Shown here piece by piece: positions 8,071-15,513 of a DNA stretch of 64,000 nucleotides. Positions within the stretch are counted from its first letter, which is position 1. Every line of letters begins with the position of its first letter. The notes under the pieces are model-generated. The model did not search any database. It saw nothing but the letters and a program-made list of their open reading frames with translations, and was not told where the DNA came from. Made by a program: the position numbers and the translations under genes. Source of the stretch: Croceibacterium_B sp963811255 (GTDB lineage: Bacteria; Pseudomonadota; Alphaproteobacteria; Sphingomonadales; Sphingomonadaceae); the NCBI GenBank assembly GCA_963811255.1, contig CAWEQI010000001.1, forward strand, positions 558,001 through 622,000, given 5' to 3'.

Positions 8071-8085
8071 TTAACCATTTGTTGA
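8071..8085 (+). promoter_or_regulatory. Candidate CtrA-binding site
   Basis: The sequence TTAACCATTTGTTGA fits the CtrA pattern TTAA-N7-TTAA with one mismatch in the second half, and the first half is the typical TTAACCAT. It lies about 65 bp upstream of the SEL1-like start in the roughly 290 bp gap between dksA and that gene. An extra TTAA at 8051 is 16 bp away. The call rests on pattern alone. Confidence 0.4.
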
Positions 8086-8151
8086 CCGCGCAGGTCGATC
8101 ACTGCGCCATCAGCGGCGGCCGAGGGAGACCGCCGAAACGGGGGACCGATC

Positions 8152-8484
8152 ATGGAACTGGTCAGGATCGAGAACGTGGAGACCGTCCGCAGTGAGGAGG
8201 CCACGGCCGCCGACCTGCTGATCGCCAGGTGCCTGGCGGCGGCTGCAAAGGGCAGCAGCACGGCCTATTTCGACCTGGGAGTCGCTTTTTCGACCGGCAG
8301 CCACGGCGTCGCCTGCGATCTTGTCGAAGCGCACAAGTGGTTCAACCTCGCCGCTTCGCAAGGGCACGAGGAAGCGGCGTGGTGCCGCGCCGACATCTCC
8401 GACGAGATGACCGCGCGCGAGATTGCCGAGGCCCAGCGGCGCGCGCGCCAATGGCTCGCTTCCGAGGAACGCCGCGCCGCCTGA
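8152..8484 (+). CDS. SEL1-like repeat protein
   Basis: A 110-residue cytosolic protein with a single SEL1/TPR-like unit: AYFDLGVAFSTGSHGVACDLVEAHKWFNLAASQGHEEAAWCRADI. The alternating A, G, Y/W and L positions are the family pattern for helix-turn-helix repeats used in protein-protein contacts. There is no signal peptide, so it is not one of the secreted SEL1 proteins. GGGGGA lies about seven bases before ATG 8152. It is transcribed away from dksA, behind a possible CtrA site, and its stop touches the convergent FemAB-like gene with no gap. The partner protein is unknown. Confidence 0.75.
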   Translation: MELVRIENVETVRSEEATAADLLIARCLAAAAKGSSTAYFDLGVAFSTGSHGVACDLVEAHKWFNLAASQGHEEAAWCRADISDEMTAREIAEAQRRARQWLASEERRAA

Positions 8485-9621
8485 TTAGCTCCGTTTGAAC
8501 GGAGTGCGGGTTCCGAGGTAGAGGCTCTCCTGCGCGACCCCTTCGCGCTCGCGCTCGAGAAAATCGGCGACCGCTTCGCGAAAGCCCGGATCAGCGATCC
8601 AGTGGGCCGACCAGGTGCGCACCGGTTCGTAGCCTCGGGCCAGCTTATGGCCCCCTTGTGCACCCGCTTCGACCCGTTTGAGGCCCCGCTCGATCGCGGC
8701 ATCGATCGCCTGGTAATAACACAGTTCGAAGTGCAGGAACGGCTTGTCGCGGGTGCAGCCCCAGTAGCGGCCGTAAAGCGCCTCGCCACCGATGAAGTTG
8801 AGCGCCCCGGCAATCGGCTCGCCGCTTTCGTAGGCGAGCACCAACAGGATGCGATCCGCCAGGCGTTCGCCGAACAGATCGAAGGCCCGCCGGGTCAGGT
8901 AAGGCCGCCCCCATTTGCGCGCGCCGGTGTCCTGGTAGAACGCCCAGAAGGACTCCCAGTGCTCGGGCCTGAGATCGGCGCCGGTCAGGTGACGAATCTC
9001 GACACCCTCCTGCGCCCGCTGGCGTTCCTTGCGCAGGTCCTTGCGCTTGCGCGACGACAGCTCGCCGAGGAAATCGTCGAAGCTGGCGTAGCCGCGGTTT
9101 TCCCAATGGAACTGGATGTCGTTCCTGAGCAGCCAGCCGGCGCGTTCGAACAGCTGGCGCTGGGCAGGCTCGATGAAAGTGGCGTGGGCCGAGGACAAGC
9201 CATGCTGGGCGCACAGGCGCTCGGCGGCGTGGAGCAGCGGAGCGGCGTAGGCTTCGTCCTCCAGCAACAGCCGCGGCCCGGTGGCTGGGGTAAACGGTGC
9301 GGCGATCTGCAGCTTGGGATAGTAGTGCCCGCCGGCCCGGTGCCAGGCGTCGGCCCAGGCATGGTCGAACACGTATTCACCCTGGCTCTGGCTCTTGATG
9401 TAGGCGGGTAGCGCGGCGCGAAGCGTGCCGCGGCCATCCTCGATCACCAGCGGCGCCGGGCTCCAGCCGGTGCCCGGGCCGACACTGCCGGAATCCTCCA
9501 GTGCGCTAAGAAACGCGTGGCTGACGAACGGGTTGGCAGAGCCGGCCAGGCGATCCCACTGTTCGGCGGGAAGACTGCCGACCGCCGGCGCGAGGCGGGC
9601 GATGAGATCGGAATCGGCCAT
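8485..9621 (-). CDS. FemAB/GNAT-like acyltransferase of the peptidogalycan-biosynthesis family
   Basis: The 378-residue protein belongs to the FemAB-like family of GNAT-fold enzymes. Recognisable blocks are NPFVSHAFLSALEDSG near the N terminus, PAYIKSQSQGEYVFDHAWA, the basic strip FLGELSSRKRKDLRKERQRA, FWAFYQDTGARKWGRPYL, and the C-terminal core HFELCYYQAIDAAIERGLKRVEAGAQGGHK (read as consecutive parts). Related proteins transfer acyl or aminoacyl groups; the actual substrate is not known. ATG 9621 directly precedes conserved sequence, and the upstream open frame is antisense to the next gene. It is the last gene of the DUF3572-HAD-RidA-GDPD operon, ten bases after the GDPD stop. Confidence 0.8.
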   Translation of the reverse strand: MADSDLIARLAPAVGSLPAEQWDRLAGSANPFVSHAFLSALEDSGSVGPGTGWSPAPLVIEDGRGTLRAALPAYIKSQSQGEYVFDHAWADAWHRAGGHYYPKLQIAAPFTPATGPRLLLEDEAYAAPLLHAAERLCAQHGLSSAHATFIEPAQRQLFERAGWLLRNDIQFHWENRGYASFDDFLGELSSRKRKDLRKERQRAQEGVEIRHLTGADLRPEHWESFWAFYQDTGARKWGRPYLTRRAFDLFGERLADRILLVLAYESGEPIAGALNFIGGEALYGRYWGCTRDKPFLHFELCYYQAIDAAIERGLKRVEAGAQGGHKLARGYEPVRTWSAHWIADPGFREAVADFLEREREGVAQESLYLGTRTPFKRS

Positions 9622-9631
9622 GATCGCGAGC

Positions 9632-10411
9632 TTACAGGATGGAGGCGGGCTCCGCGACACCTTCGCCTTCGCAGATCGCCGCATCCGCGTGCTCGGCTGC
9701 CCGCTGGCGCAGCGCCGCCGAACGCACCGTCCAGGTGAGGACGGGGAGGCCGCGGCGGCGCTGCGCAGCAGCGAAAGGGCTCGGCAGGTCGCGTACATCG
9801 TAAGCGAGGAACTCGGGCTTGGCTTGCCACAAGGCGTCGTGCCGGCGGTATGATCCGGACAGCGTCCGCGCGCCTTCCTCGCTGACGACCAGGCCGCGCA
9901 CTGTTTGCGACGCATGGCGGCGGAACCATCCGCCGACGCGCGGATCGAAGCTCATCACCGCGACCGCCCCGCCGTATCCTTCGAGATCGCGGCGGACGGC
10001 CAAGCACAGCGGGGCGATGCGGCGGCCGCGACGAGTCTTGAGTTCGAGCAGCAAGGGCGTCCGGCCGCGAATCAGCCCGAGCACATCGCGCAGCGTCGGA
10101 ATCCTGTCGCTGCCTTCGCCGAGCCTGATCTGCGACAGGACCGCCGCGGTCCGGCCGCAAACGGGGCCGCCTTCCGCCGTCAGCCGGTCTAGCTCCCAGT
10201 CGTGAAACACGACCGCGCGATCATCGGCCGTCCGCTGGACGTCGCATTCGATGCCCATCCCCTGCGCAACGGCGGCGGAGAAAGCCGACAAGGAATTCTC
10301 CGGAATGTCGCCGCCATGCAATCCGCGGTGGGCGTAGTCGCGGCCGCTCAGCCAGCCGATCCGCGCCGGGTCGGGCGCCGGGGCAAGCCAGCGATCAAGG
10401 CCGAGAATCAA
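9632..10411 (-). CDS. Glycerophosphodiester phosphodiesterase
   Basis: A 259-residue cytosolic GDPD that hydrolyses glycerophosphodiesters from phospholipid turnover to glycerol-3-phosphate and an alcohol. It shows the catalytic signature AHRGLHGGDIPENSLSAF with its HRG histidine, then GIECDVQRTADDRAVVFHD, which carries the metal-binding E and D and the second catalytic histidine. LLLELKTRRG supplies the later conserved glutamate. I place the start at TTG 10411 because it overlaps the ridA stop (TTGA) and the conserved region begins soon after. The product fits lipid recycling together with the FemAB-like neighbour, though a pathway link between them is only inferred. Confidence 0.88.
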   Translation of the reverse strand: MILGLDRWLAPAPDPARIGWLSGRDYAHRGLHGGDIPENSLSAFSAAVAQGMGIECDVQRTADDRAVVFHDWELDRLTAEGGPVCGRTAAVLSQIRLGEGSDRIPTLRDVLGLIRGRTPLLLELKTRRGRRIAPLCLAVRRDLEGYGGAVAVMSFDPRVGGWFRRHASQTVRGLVVSEEGARTLSGSYRRHDALWQAKPEFLAYDVRDLPSPFAAAQRRRGLPVLTWTVRSAALRQRAAEHADAAICEGEGVAEPASIL

Positions 10412-10869
10412 ACTGGGTCCAAGGCAACGATTGCATCCACCTCGACCGCGGCGCCGAGCGGCAGCACCGGCACGCCGACGGCGGCACGAGCATGGCGCCC
10501 CGCCTCGCCGAACACCTCGACCATGAGGTCGGACGCGCCGTTGGCGACCTTCGGCTGATCGGTAAAGGCGGCGGCCGAATTGACGAACGCGCCGAGCTTG
10601 ACCACCCGCTCGACTCGGTCGAGCGAGCCGAGCGCCGAATTGAGCTGGGCCAGGATCATCAGCCCGCAGGCGCGGGCCGCGCGGGCGCCGAGCTCGAGAT
10701 CGACATCCTCGCCCAGACGGCCGACCATCAGCTTGCCATCGATGAACGGCAGCTGCCCGGAGACGTGCGCCAGCCCGCCGGCGACGACCACGGGGACGTA
10801 GCTCGCGACCGGGGCGGCGGGTTCGGGAAGAACGATGCCGAGTTCGGCAAAGCGCGCGGCGATGGTCAT
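10408..10869 (-). CDS. RidA family deaminase (YjgF/YER057c/UK114)
   Basis: RidA-type proteins hydrolyse reactive enamine/imine intermediates released by PLP enzymes. The 153-residue product belongs to the longer RidA subfamily: MTIAARFAELGIVLPEP, VVAGGLAHVSGQLPFIDGK, LGSLDRVERVVKLGAFVN, and the C-terminal AAVGVPVLPLGAAVEVDAIVAL. In that last block the catalytic arginine typical of RidA is replaced by a valine-proline context, so this member may lack classical imine deaminase activity. ATG 10869 overlaps the HAD stop as ATGA. It is the middle gene of a five-gene overlapping operon. Confidence 0.85.
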   Translation of the reverse strand: MTIAARFAELGIVLPEPAAPVASYVPVVVAGGLAHVSGQLPFIDGKLMVGRLGEDVDLELGARAARACGLMILAQLNSALGSLDRVERVVKLGAFVNSAAAFTDQPKVANGASDLMVEVFGEAGRHARAAVGVPVLPLGAAVEVDAIVALDPV

Positions 10870-11495
10870 GCGCCTCTCCCATGCAACGTTTCGAGCAGCC
10901 ACGGCAAGGCCTCGCGCCAGGTGTCGATCCGGGCATGGGCATGGCCCGCCTCGAACGCGCAGGGGACGTGCGGCGCGATAGCCGGTTCGGCGCAGAAGTG
11001 CAGCCGCGCAACATCCGGCAGGACGTCCGCCACGCTGGCGTGATGCTGGGCGAGATCGTCGACGAACACCGCGCGCGAGGGAGCGAACTCGTCGAGGATG
11101 CGGCGCACCGCCTCGCCCTTTGGCCCCTGGTTGGTGAACACCGGAGCGGCGATGCCGTGCGCACGCAACTGCTCGCGCCGCGCCTCGCCGAACCGGTCGA
11201 CAAGATTGGTGAGGACGGCGACGTCGGCTTCTCGCTGGAGTTCGGCGATCGCCGCCGCGGCGCCCTCAACCGCGGTTTGGCGCGGCATTTCGGTTTCGAA
11301 GAACAGCTGCAGGAGACGCCAGACCTCGGCCTCTTCGACCGAAGCGCCGGTTCCGCGGCGTCGCATCGAGTGGACGAAAGGATTGCCGTGAAGCTGGAAT
11401 TCGATGCCGTGCTGCTCGTCCAGCCAGTCGCGAAAATGGCGCACCATGTGCAGCAGGACTTCGTCGCAATCGGTCACCACCAGAGGACGGCTCAT
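10866..11495 (-). CDS. HAD superfamily hydrolase
   Basis: A 209-residue haloacid-dehalogenase-fold phosphatase. The nucleophile motif is VVTDCDEVLLH (D9 and D11), motif II is VAVLTNL, the lysine motif III is NQGPKGEAVRRIL, and motif IV is AVFVDDLAQHH. Between motifs I and II is a helical cap of roughly 80 residues (type C1). HADs of this kind dephosphorylate small metabolites, but the substrate cannot be read from the sequence. ATG 11495 overlaps the DUF3572 stop (ATGA), and its own stop overlaps ridA the same way, so the three are translationally coupled. Confidence 0.85.
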   Translation of the reverse strand: MSRPLVVTDCDEVLLHMVRHFRDWLDEQHGIEFQLHGNPFVHSMRRRGTGASVEEAEVWRLLQLFFETEMPRQTAVEGAAAAIAELQREADVAVLTNLVDRFGEARREQLRAHGIAAPVFTNQGPKGEAVRRILDEFAPSRAVFVDDLAQHHASVADVLPDVARLHFCAEPAIAPHVPCAFEAGHAHARIDTWREALPWLLETLHGRGA

Positions 11496-11773
11496 GGCGC
11501 CAACTCCGCGCGCGCGGCGGCGATCGCCGCCGGCTCCAGGCCGAGCGAATCGGCGGCGGCGATGAGGTCCGGCTCGTGCGCGCAAAGGAAGTCGAACACC
11601 GAAAGCTGGATCTCACGCGTAGCGACTCCGGCCCGCAACTGGTCGGGCGTGAGCCCGGTCAGGTCGAGGAAACGGCGAGCGCGGCGCTCGTCGGTGAGCA
11701 CCCAGGCGAGCGCCCTGAGCGAAAGCCCGCATGGGTCGGGAGCGACGAACTGATTATTCTTGAGAATTGTCAG
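11492..11773 (-). CDS. DUF3572 family protein with an uncertain, probably non-ATG start
   Basis: The conserved part GLSLRALAWVLTDERRARRFLDLTGLTPDQLRAG identifies a DUF3572 protein, a small alphaproteobacterial family of unknown function. No ATG is available in frame. GTG at 11701 would remove part of the conserved N-terminal helix, so the real start is probably upstream. CTG at 11771-11773 gives 93 residues beginning (M)TILKNNQ and is the first codon after an in-frame stop. No good Shine-Dalgarno sequence is seen there. It heads the operon with HAD, RidA, GDPD and FemAB-like genes; its stop overlaps the HAD start (ATGA). It diverges from the divK-like gene, with about 65 bp between them. Confidence 0.65.
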   Translation of the reverse strand: MTILKNNQFVAPDPCGLSLRALAWVLTDERRARRFLDLTGLTPDQLRAGVATREIQLSVFDFLCAHEPDLIAAADSLGLEPAAIAAARAELAP

Positions 11774-11838
11774 TTATCCACAAGTGCGCTAAAACCTGTC
11801 CACAAACCTCCCGGGGGCGGAGGGGGATCGGGGGCGCA

Positions 11839-12240
11839 ATGACAAAGCGAATCCTCGTTGTCGAGGACAACGATTTGAACCGCAAGCTGTTCTGCGACGT
11901 ATTGCAGGCTAGCGGTTTCGCCGTTGAACCCGTAGCCGACGGAGCTGAAGCGATCGAGCGGGCCAAGGCTTTTTTCCCCAATCTGGTGATCATGGACATC
12001 CAGTTGCAGGACATCTCCGGGCTGGATCTGATTGCCGGGCTCAAGAGCGATTCGACACTGTGCGACATCCCGGTGCTGGCCGTCACCGCCTACGCGGGCA
12101 AGGGCGACGAGGAGCGAATTCGCGAGGTCGGCGCCGAAGGCTATCTGGCCAAGCCGGTTTCGATCACGCCGTTCATGAATGCGGTGCGGGGGTTGCTCGG
12201 CGGCAATGCCAATCCGACTCCGCTGCCACTGCACGCCTGA
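11839..12240 (+). CDS. divK: DivK-like single-domain response regulator
   Basis: A 133-residue receiver domain without an output domain. The acidic pocket is VVEDND, the phosphoacceptor is D53 in LVIMDIQLQ, the conserved threonine is in VLAVTAYAG, and the lysine is K105 in GYLAKPVS. The MDIQLQDISGLDL and TAYAGKGDEERIREVGAEGY blocks match DivK, which in Caulobacter relays cell-cycle signals that control CtrA. ATG 11839 follows a G-rich stretch and begins exactly at the first beta-strand (TKRILVVED). It stands alone between DUF3572 and the convergent membrane protein. Assignment to DivK rather than another receiver rests on overall sequence pattern. Confidence 0.85.
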   Translation: MTKRILVVEDNDLNRKLFCDVLQASGFAVEPVADGAEAIERAKAFFPNLVIMDIQLQDISGLDLIAGLKSDSTLCDIPVLAVTAYAGKGDEERIREVGAEGYLAKPVSITPFMNAVRGLLGGNANPTPLPLHA

Positions 12241-12251
12241 CGGCGGGCAGG

Positions 12252-12815
12252 TCAGTCGCCCGTCGCCAGTTCGACGGCGAACGCCCCGAGCGTCATCACC
12301 AGACCAACCATGAAGGTGCGATAGGCGTAGCCGAGATAGCGGTATTTGCGCCGGAACAGCACCTGACCGTTCTGATACATGTCGTGCAGCATCGTGCGGT
12401 AGAGCGCCTCGTCGGATTTGAGCCGCTCGAGCACCGCGAGAGTCCATGTCTCCTCGTCCATGGTCGCGAAATGACCGAAGAACAGCAGGTTGGGTTCACT
12501 TTCGATTCCGTCCGAGCGGGACAGCGAAGGCATCACGGCGAGCACCGCCAGGATGGCGCTGAGAAAGGCGAATACCGCCAGCACGGCGAGCGACCACGGC
12601 AGATGCCCGTCGAGCGCGCGGCTGACCGAGAGCGAAAACACCAGGAACGTGGCGCCCATCAGAATCGAAGCCTTCTGGTCGGCCATTTGCGACAGAGCGA
12701 GCGTAATCCGCTGGGCCGTGCGCAGCGCCTGCACCCCGTTCGACAGGTAAGGCGAGGGCTCAGGTGGAACCGTCGGAGCCGTGTCGTTCGTGCTGACTTG
12801 AGCCACCTCGTTCAT
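12252..12815 (-). CDS. Pycsar-effector-like (DUF5706/PycTM) membrane protein
   Basis: A 187-residue protein with a short polar N terminus, then a conserved helix LRTAQRITLALSQMADQKAS that leads directly into ILMGATFLVFSLSVSRAL (first membrane span). LAVLAVFAFLSAILAVLAV is a second span, and YRTFMVGLVMTLGAFAVEL is a third near the C terminus. The ADxKAsiLxG motif entering a span is the signature of the PycTM family, whose members in Pycsar antiphage systems are membrane-disrupting effectors gated by cCMP or cUMP. No cyclase gene is adjacent, so a defence role is not supported here. ATG 12815 has GGGGAGAG upstream. It diverges from the acp-spt pair. Confidence 0.65.
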   Translation of the reverse strand: MNEVAQVSTNDTAPTVPPEPSPYLSNGVQALRTAQRITLALSQMADQKASILMGATFLVFSLSVSRALDGHLPWSLAVLAVFAFLSAILAVLAVMPSLSRSDGIESEPNLLFFGHFATMDEETWTLAVLERLKSDEALYRTMLHDMYQNGQVLFRRKYRYLGYAYRTFMVGLVMTLGAFAVELATGD

Positions 12816-12943
12816 GGCGCTCTCTCCCCGGGTTCCCGACTTGCCATCACGCCCGGCGCTTGACAAGCGGGGGTGCGAACCGCTTTTCCGCCGCAATCGC
12901 GTGGCACAGCGCCGCGCAGCAACCTGGAGTGGACCTTCCCCCG

Positions 12944-13186
12944 ATGGATCGTGCCCAAGTCGACAGCCGCATCCGCTCGCTGATCGAGCCCTTCAACAAG
13001 AAGCGGATCGCCATCGCCGAGGACACCACCTTTGCCGGCGATCTCGAGTTCGACAGCCTGACGGTAATGGACTTCGTCGCCGCGATCGAGGACGAGTTCG
13101 ACATCATCATCAGCATGAACCAGCAAGCCGAGATCGAAACCTTTGGGCAGCTGGTCGACGCCGTCTGCAAGCTGCAGGCCGGCTGA
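12944..13186 (+). CDS. Acyl carrier protein dedicated to sphingolipid synthesis
   Basis: An 80-residue acyl carrier protein. The phosphopantetheine attachment serine is S38 in DLEFDSLTVMDF, inside the standard four-helix pattern with an acidic helix II (AAIEDEFDIIISM). Its stop lies ten bases before spt. In Caulobacter and sphingomonads a specialised ACP of this type is encoded beside serine palmitoyltransferase and is thought to deliver the acyl group for it. That is the likely role here, rather than general fatty-acid synthesis, whose ACP is normally in the fab cluster. ATG 12944 begins the conserved region; GGAG is some 14 bases upstream, a weak spacing. Confidence 0.87.
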   Translation: MDRAQVDSRIRSLIEPFNKKRIAIAEDTTFAGDLEFDSLTVMDFVAAIEDEFDIIISMNQQAEIETFGQLVDAVCKLQAG

Positions 13187-13196
13187 ACGCGTGGCG

Positions 13197-14462
13197 ATGA
13201 GCGAAGGCATCAACCAGCCCGACGCCCCGGTCCCGCCGGACGGCCCCGCGCCGGCGGGGGAGCGGCGCGACCTGTTCAGCAAGTTCGATCCGCTGATCCG
13301 CCAGCGCGAGGAGCTGCTGGCGAGCGGGGTCGAGGACCCGTTCAGCCTCGTGATGGAGAAGGTGCTCAGCCCCACCCGCGCGATCTGCAACGGCCGCGAC
13401 ACGATCCTGCTCGGGACCTACAATTACATGGGCATGACGTTCGATCCGGACGTGATCGAAGCCGGAAAAAAGGCGCTCGATGCGTTCGGATCCGGCACCA
13501 CCGGCAGCCGGGTGCTCAACGGCACCTACCAGGGGCACAAGGACGTCGAGCAGGCGCTGCGCGAATTTTACGCGATGGACCACGCGATGGTCTTTTCGAC
13601 CGGCTACCAGGCCAACCTGGGAATTATTTCGACCATCGCCGGCAAGGGCGATTACGTGGTGCTCGACATCGACAGCCACGCCTCGATCTACGACGGCTGT
13701 GCGATGGGCAACGCCGAGATCGTGCCGTTCAAGCACAACGATATCGAGGCGCTCGAAAAGCGGCTGCGGCGGATTCCCGAAGGTGCCGGCAAGCTGGTGG
13801 TGCTCGAAGGCGTCTATTCGATGTTGGGCGACGTCGCGCCGCTCAAGGAGATGATCCGCATCTCGAAAGAGCACGGCGCGATGGTGCTGGTCGACGAGGC
13901 GCATTCGATGGGCTTCATCGGACCGAATGGGAGGGGGGTGGCCGAAGAGCAGGGCGTGATCGACGACGTCGATTTCATCATCGGTACGTTCTCCAAGAGC
14001 GTCGGCACGGTGGGCGGCTTCTGCGTGTCCAACCACCCGAAGTTCGAAATCCTGCGGCTGGTCTGCCGGCCTTACGTGTTCACCGCCAGCCTGCCGCCGA
14101 GCGTGGTCGCCACCGCGGCGACATCGATCCGCAAGCTGATGCATGGGAGCAACAAGCGGGCGCACTTGTGGGAGAATTCGAAGCGGCTGCACGGCGGCTT
14201 GCGCGAGCTGGGTTTCACGCTCGGCACGAAAGAGCCGCAAAGCGCGATCGTGGCGGTGATCATGCCCGACCTCGAGCGCGGCGCGGCGATGTGGGAGGCG
14301 CTGCTGCACGAGGGGCTGTACGTCAACCTCGCCCGTCCCCCGGCGACGCCCGCCGGGATGACCCTGCTGAGGTGCTCGCTGTGCGCCGAGCATTCGAGCG
14401 AGGAAGTCGAGACGATCCTCGGGATGTTCGAGCGAGCGGGCAAGGCGGTGGGGATAATCTGA
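13197..14462 (+). CDS. spt: Serine palmitoyltransferase
   Basis: A soluble bacterial serine palmitoyltransferase, a homodimeric PLP enzyme of the alpha-oxoamine synthase family. It condenses serine with an acyl thioester to 3-ketosphinganine, the first step in making the glycosphingolipids that replace LPS in sphingomonads. The 421 residues show NYMGMTFDPDVIEAG, FGSGTTGSRVLNGT, VLVDEAHSMGFIGPNGRG with the PLP-ring histidine, and IIGTFSKSVGTVGGF with the Schiff-base lysine at residue 267. ATG 13197 lies ten bases after the ACP stop; GTG 13191 is a weaker alternative. A related enzyme, 2-amino-3-ketobutyrate CoA ligase, is less likely given the N-terminal extension and the adjacent ACP. Confidence 0.92.
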   Translation: MSEGINQPDAPVPPDGPAPAGERRDLFSKFDPLIRQREELLASGVEDPFSLVMEKVLSPTRAICNGRDTILLGTYNYMGMTFDPDVIEAGKKALDAFGSGTTGSRVLNGTYQGHKDVEQALREFYAMDHAMVFSTGYQANLGIISTIAGKGDYVVLDIDSHASIYDGCAMGNAEIVPFKHNDIEALEKRLRRIPEGAGKLVVLEGVYSMLGDVAPLKEMIRISKEHGAMVLVDEAHSMGFIGPNGRGVAEEQGVIDDVDFIIGTFSKSVGTVGGFCVSNHPKFEILRLVCRPYVFTASLPPSVVATAATSIRKLMHGSNKRAHLWENSKRLHGGLRELGFTLGTKEPQSAIVAVIMPDLERGAAMWEALLHEGLYVNLARPPATPAGMTLLRCSLCAEHSSEEVETILGMFERAGKAVGII

Positions 14463-14479
14463 TCCGCGAACATAGCTGC

Positions 14480-14523
14480 ATTTATCCCACATTTTGCGCA
14501 TTCGGAGGAATTGTGGGATAAAT
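14480..14523. repeat. Perfect 12-bp inverted repeat
   Basis: ATTTATCCCACA (14480-14491) and its exact complement TGTGGGATAAAT (14512-14523) flank a 20-base loop containing GGAGGAA. It begins 17 bp after the spt stop and lies at the broken 5' side of the nucleotidyltransferase remnant. There is no T-run, so it does not look like an intrinsic terminator. It could be an operator or the scar of a small mobile element. Confidence 0.7.
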
Positions 14524-15018
14524 CGTCATGGCCGCGTTGCGCCCCCACCGGACGGCGCGCCGGTGTGGGAGATGCTGAAGGCCGTCGACCCGACCTTCAC
14601 CGTCAACACCGAGCGCACGTTCCAGGCGCGCAATTCCGCGGCTTACGAAGTGGAGCTGCTGGTCGCGCCCTCGCGCGCTCACGCCCTCGGCAGGTTGGAC
14701 GACCCTCGGCCTATTCCCCTCCCCGAGCAGGAATGGCTGCTGTTGGGCAGGCCGGTCGATCAGGTCACCGCCTGCCGCGACGCGACCGCCGCCCGCATCG
14801 TCGCGCCCGACCCGCGCTGGTTCGCGCTGCACAAGCTGTGGCTCTCGACTCAGGAGAAGCGCAATCCCTTCGAGCGGCGCAAGGACCGGGAACAGGGGCT
14901 GGTCGTACTCGATGCGGTGGCCGAAGCGATGCCGCAGTACCCGCTCGACGCGGCGTTCGAGCGCGGCATCCCGCCCGAGTTGGAGCCATTCTGGATGGAG
15001 TGGCAGGACTCCCGCTAA
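14494..15018 (+). pseudogene. N-terminally truncated nucleotidyltransferase-fold protein (GSU2403-like)
   Basis: The readable part, about residues 23 to 174 of the open frame, has WEMLKAVDPTFTVN, then AYEVELLVAPSRA, and a strongly conserved C-terminal block ALHKLWLSTQEKRNP followed by RRKDREQGLVVLDAV. This pattern matches the C-terminal half of GSU2403-family nucleotidyltransferase-fold proteins, which are normally about 300 residues or more. The N-terminal catalytic half is missing, and no ATG exists in frame before 14572. A perfect inverted repeat sits at the break, suggesting deletion associated with that element. It is probably non-functional, though expression from TTG 14494 or GTG 14563 cannot be excluded. 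Confidence 0.6.
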
Positions 15019-15027
15019 GCGGCGGGC

Positions 15028-15309
15028 TCAGTTGATCGTGATCACCCCGTCGATGGCGCGCCATTCTGCGGGGCCGATCAGGTGCTTGTGGGCGACCTGG
15101 ACCGAATGCAGCACCGCCTCGATTTCACGGCGCCAGTAATCGAGGAAACGGTCGAGTTCGGGAAAGCGCGGGGCGAGGTCGTATTGCTGCATCACGAACA
15201 GCTGCAGCAGGCTCGGATGATCGGGCATGAAATAGTGAATCTGCACGGTCGTGAGGCCGTAGCCCTCGACCTGGCGGGCGAAATCCCGATCCCCGATGCT
15301 TGCCGTCAT
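15028..15309 (-). CDS. usg: Usg family protein
   Basis: A 93-residue protein matching the alphaproteobacterial Usg family: LTTVQIHYFMPDHPSLLQLF, QQYDLAPRFPELDRFLDYW, EAVLHSVQVAHKHLI and GPAEWRAIDGVITIN. In Caulobacter usg is the small open frame upstream of trpF in the tryptophan operon, and its function is unknown. Here it is a single gene with no trp genes near, between a truncated gene and a divergent lipoprotein. The length and all four conserved blocks are complete, so it should be functional. Start ATG 15309 is preceded by a purine-rich GGAAAGG stretch. Confidence 0.88.
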   Translation of the reverse strand: MTASIGDRDFARQVEGYGLTTVQIHYFMPDHPSLLQLFVMQQYDLAPRFPELDRFLDYWRREIEAVLHSVQVAHKHLIGPAEWRAIDGVITIN

Positions 15310-15513
15310 CGACGCCTTTCCTCCTTGCCGGACGAACCGCAGCGAGGAAATGTGTTACACCCCGAAGGTTCCCGTCAAATGAATGCGGGTGCCTTGGCAG
15401 CGATCATCCACAGCGCTGATCGATTGTGCTGGTCAGCCTGAAGAGCCGAGAGCCGGAACTTGCGGATTTTCAAGGGCTAGGATACCTCCTATGCATCTCG
15501 GGGGGGACCAAAG

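Noticed and set aside
12860..12943. A longer N terminus for the acyl carrier protein beginning at ATG 12860.
   Set aside because: The extra 28 residues match nothing in carrier proteins and overlap the promoter region of the divergent membrane gene; ATG 12944 starts the conserved helix.
14528..14578. A 16-codon open frame starting at ATG 14528, resembling a leader peptide after the inverted repeat.
   Set aside because: It has no supporting ribosome site at the right distance outside the hairpin, and the peptide has no run of one amino acid that would suggest attenuation.
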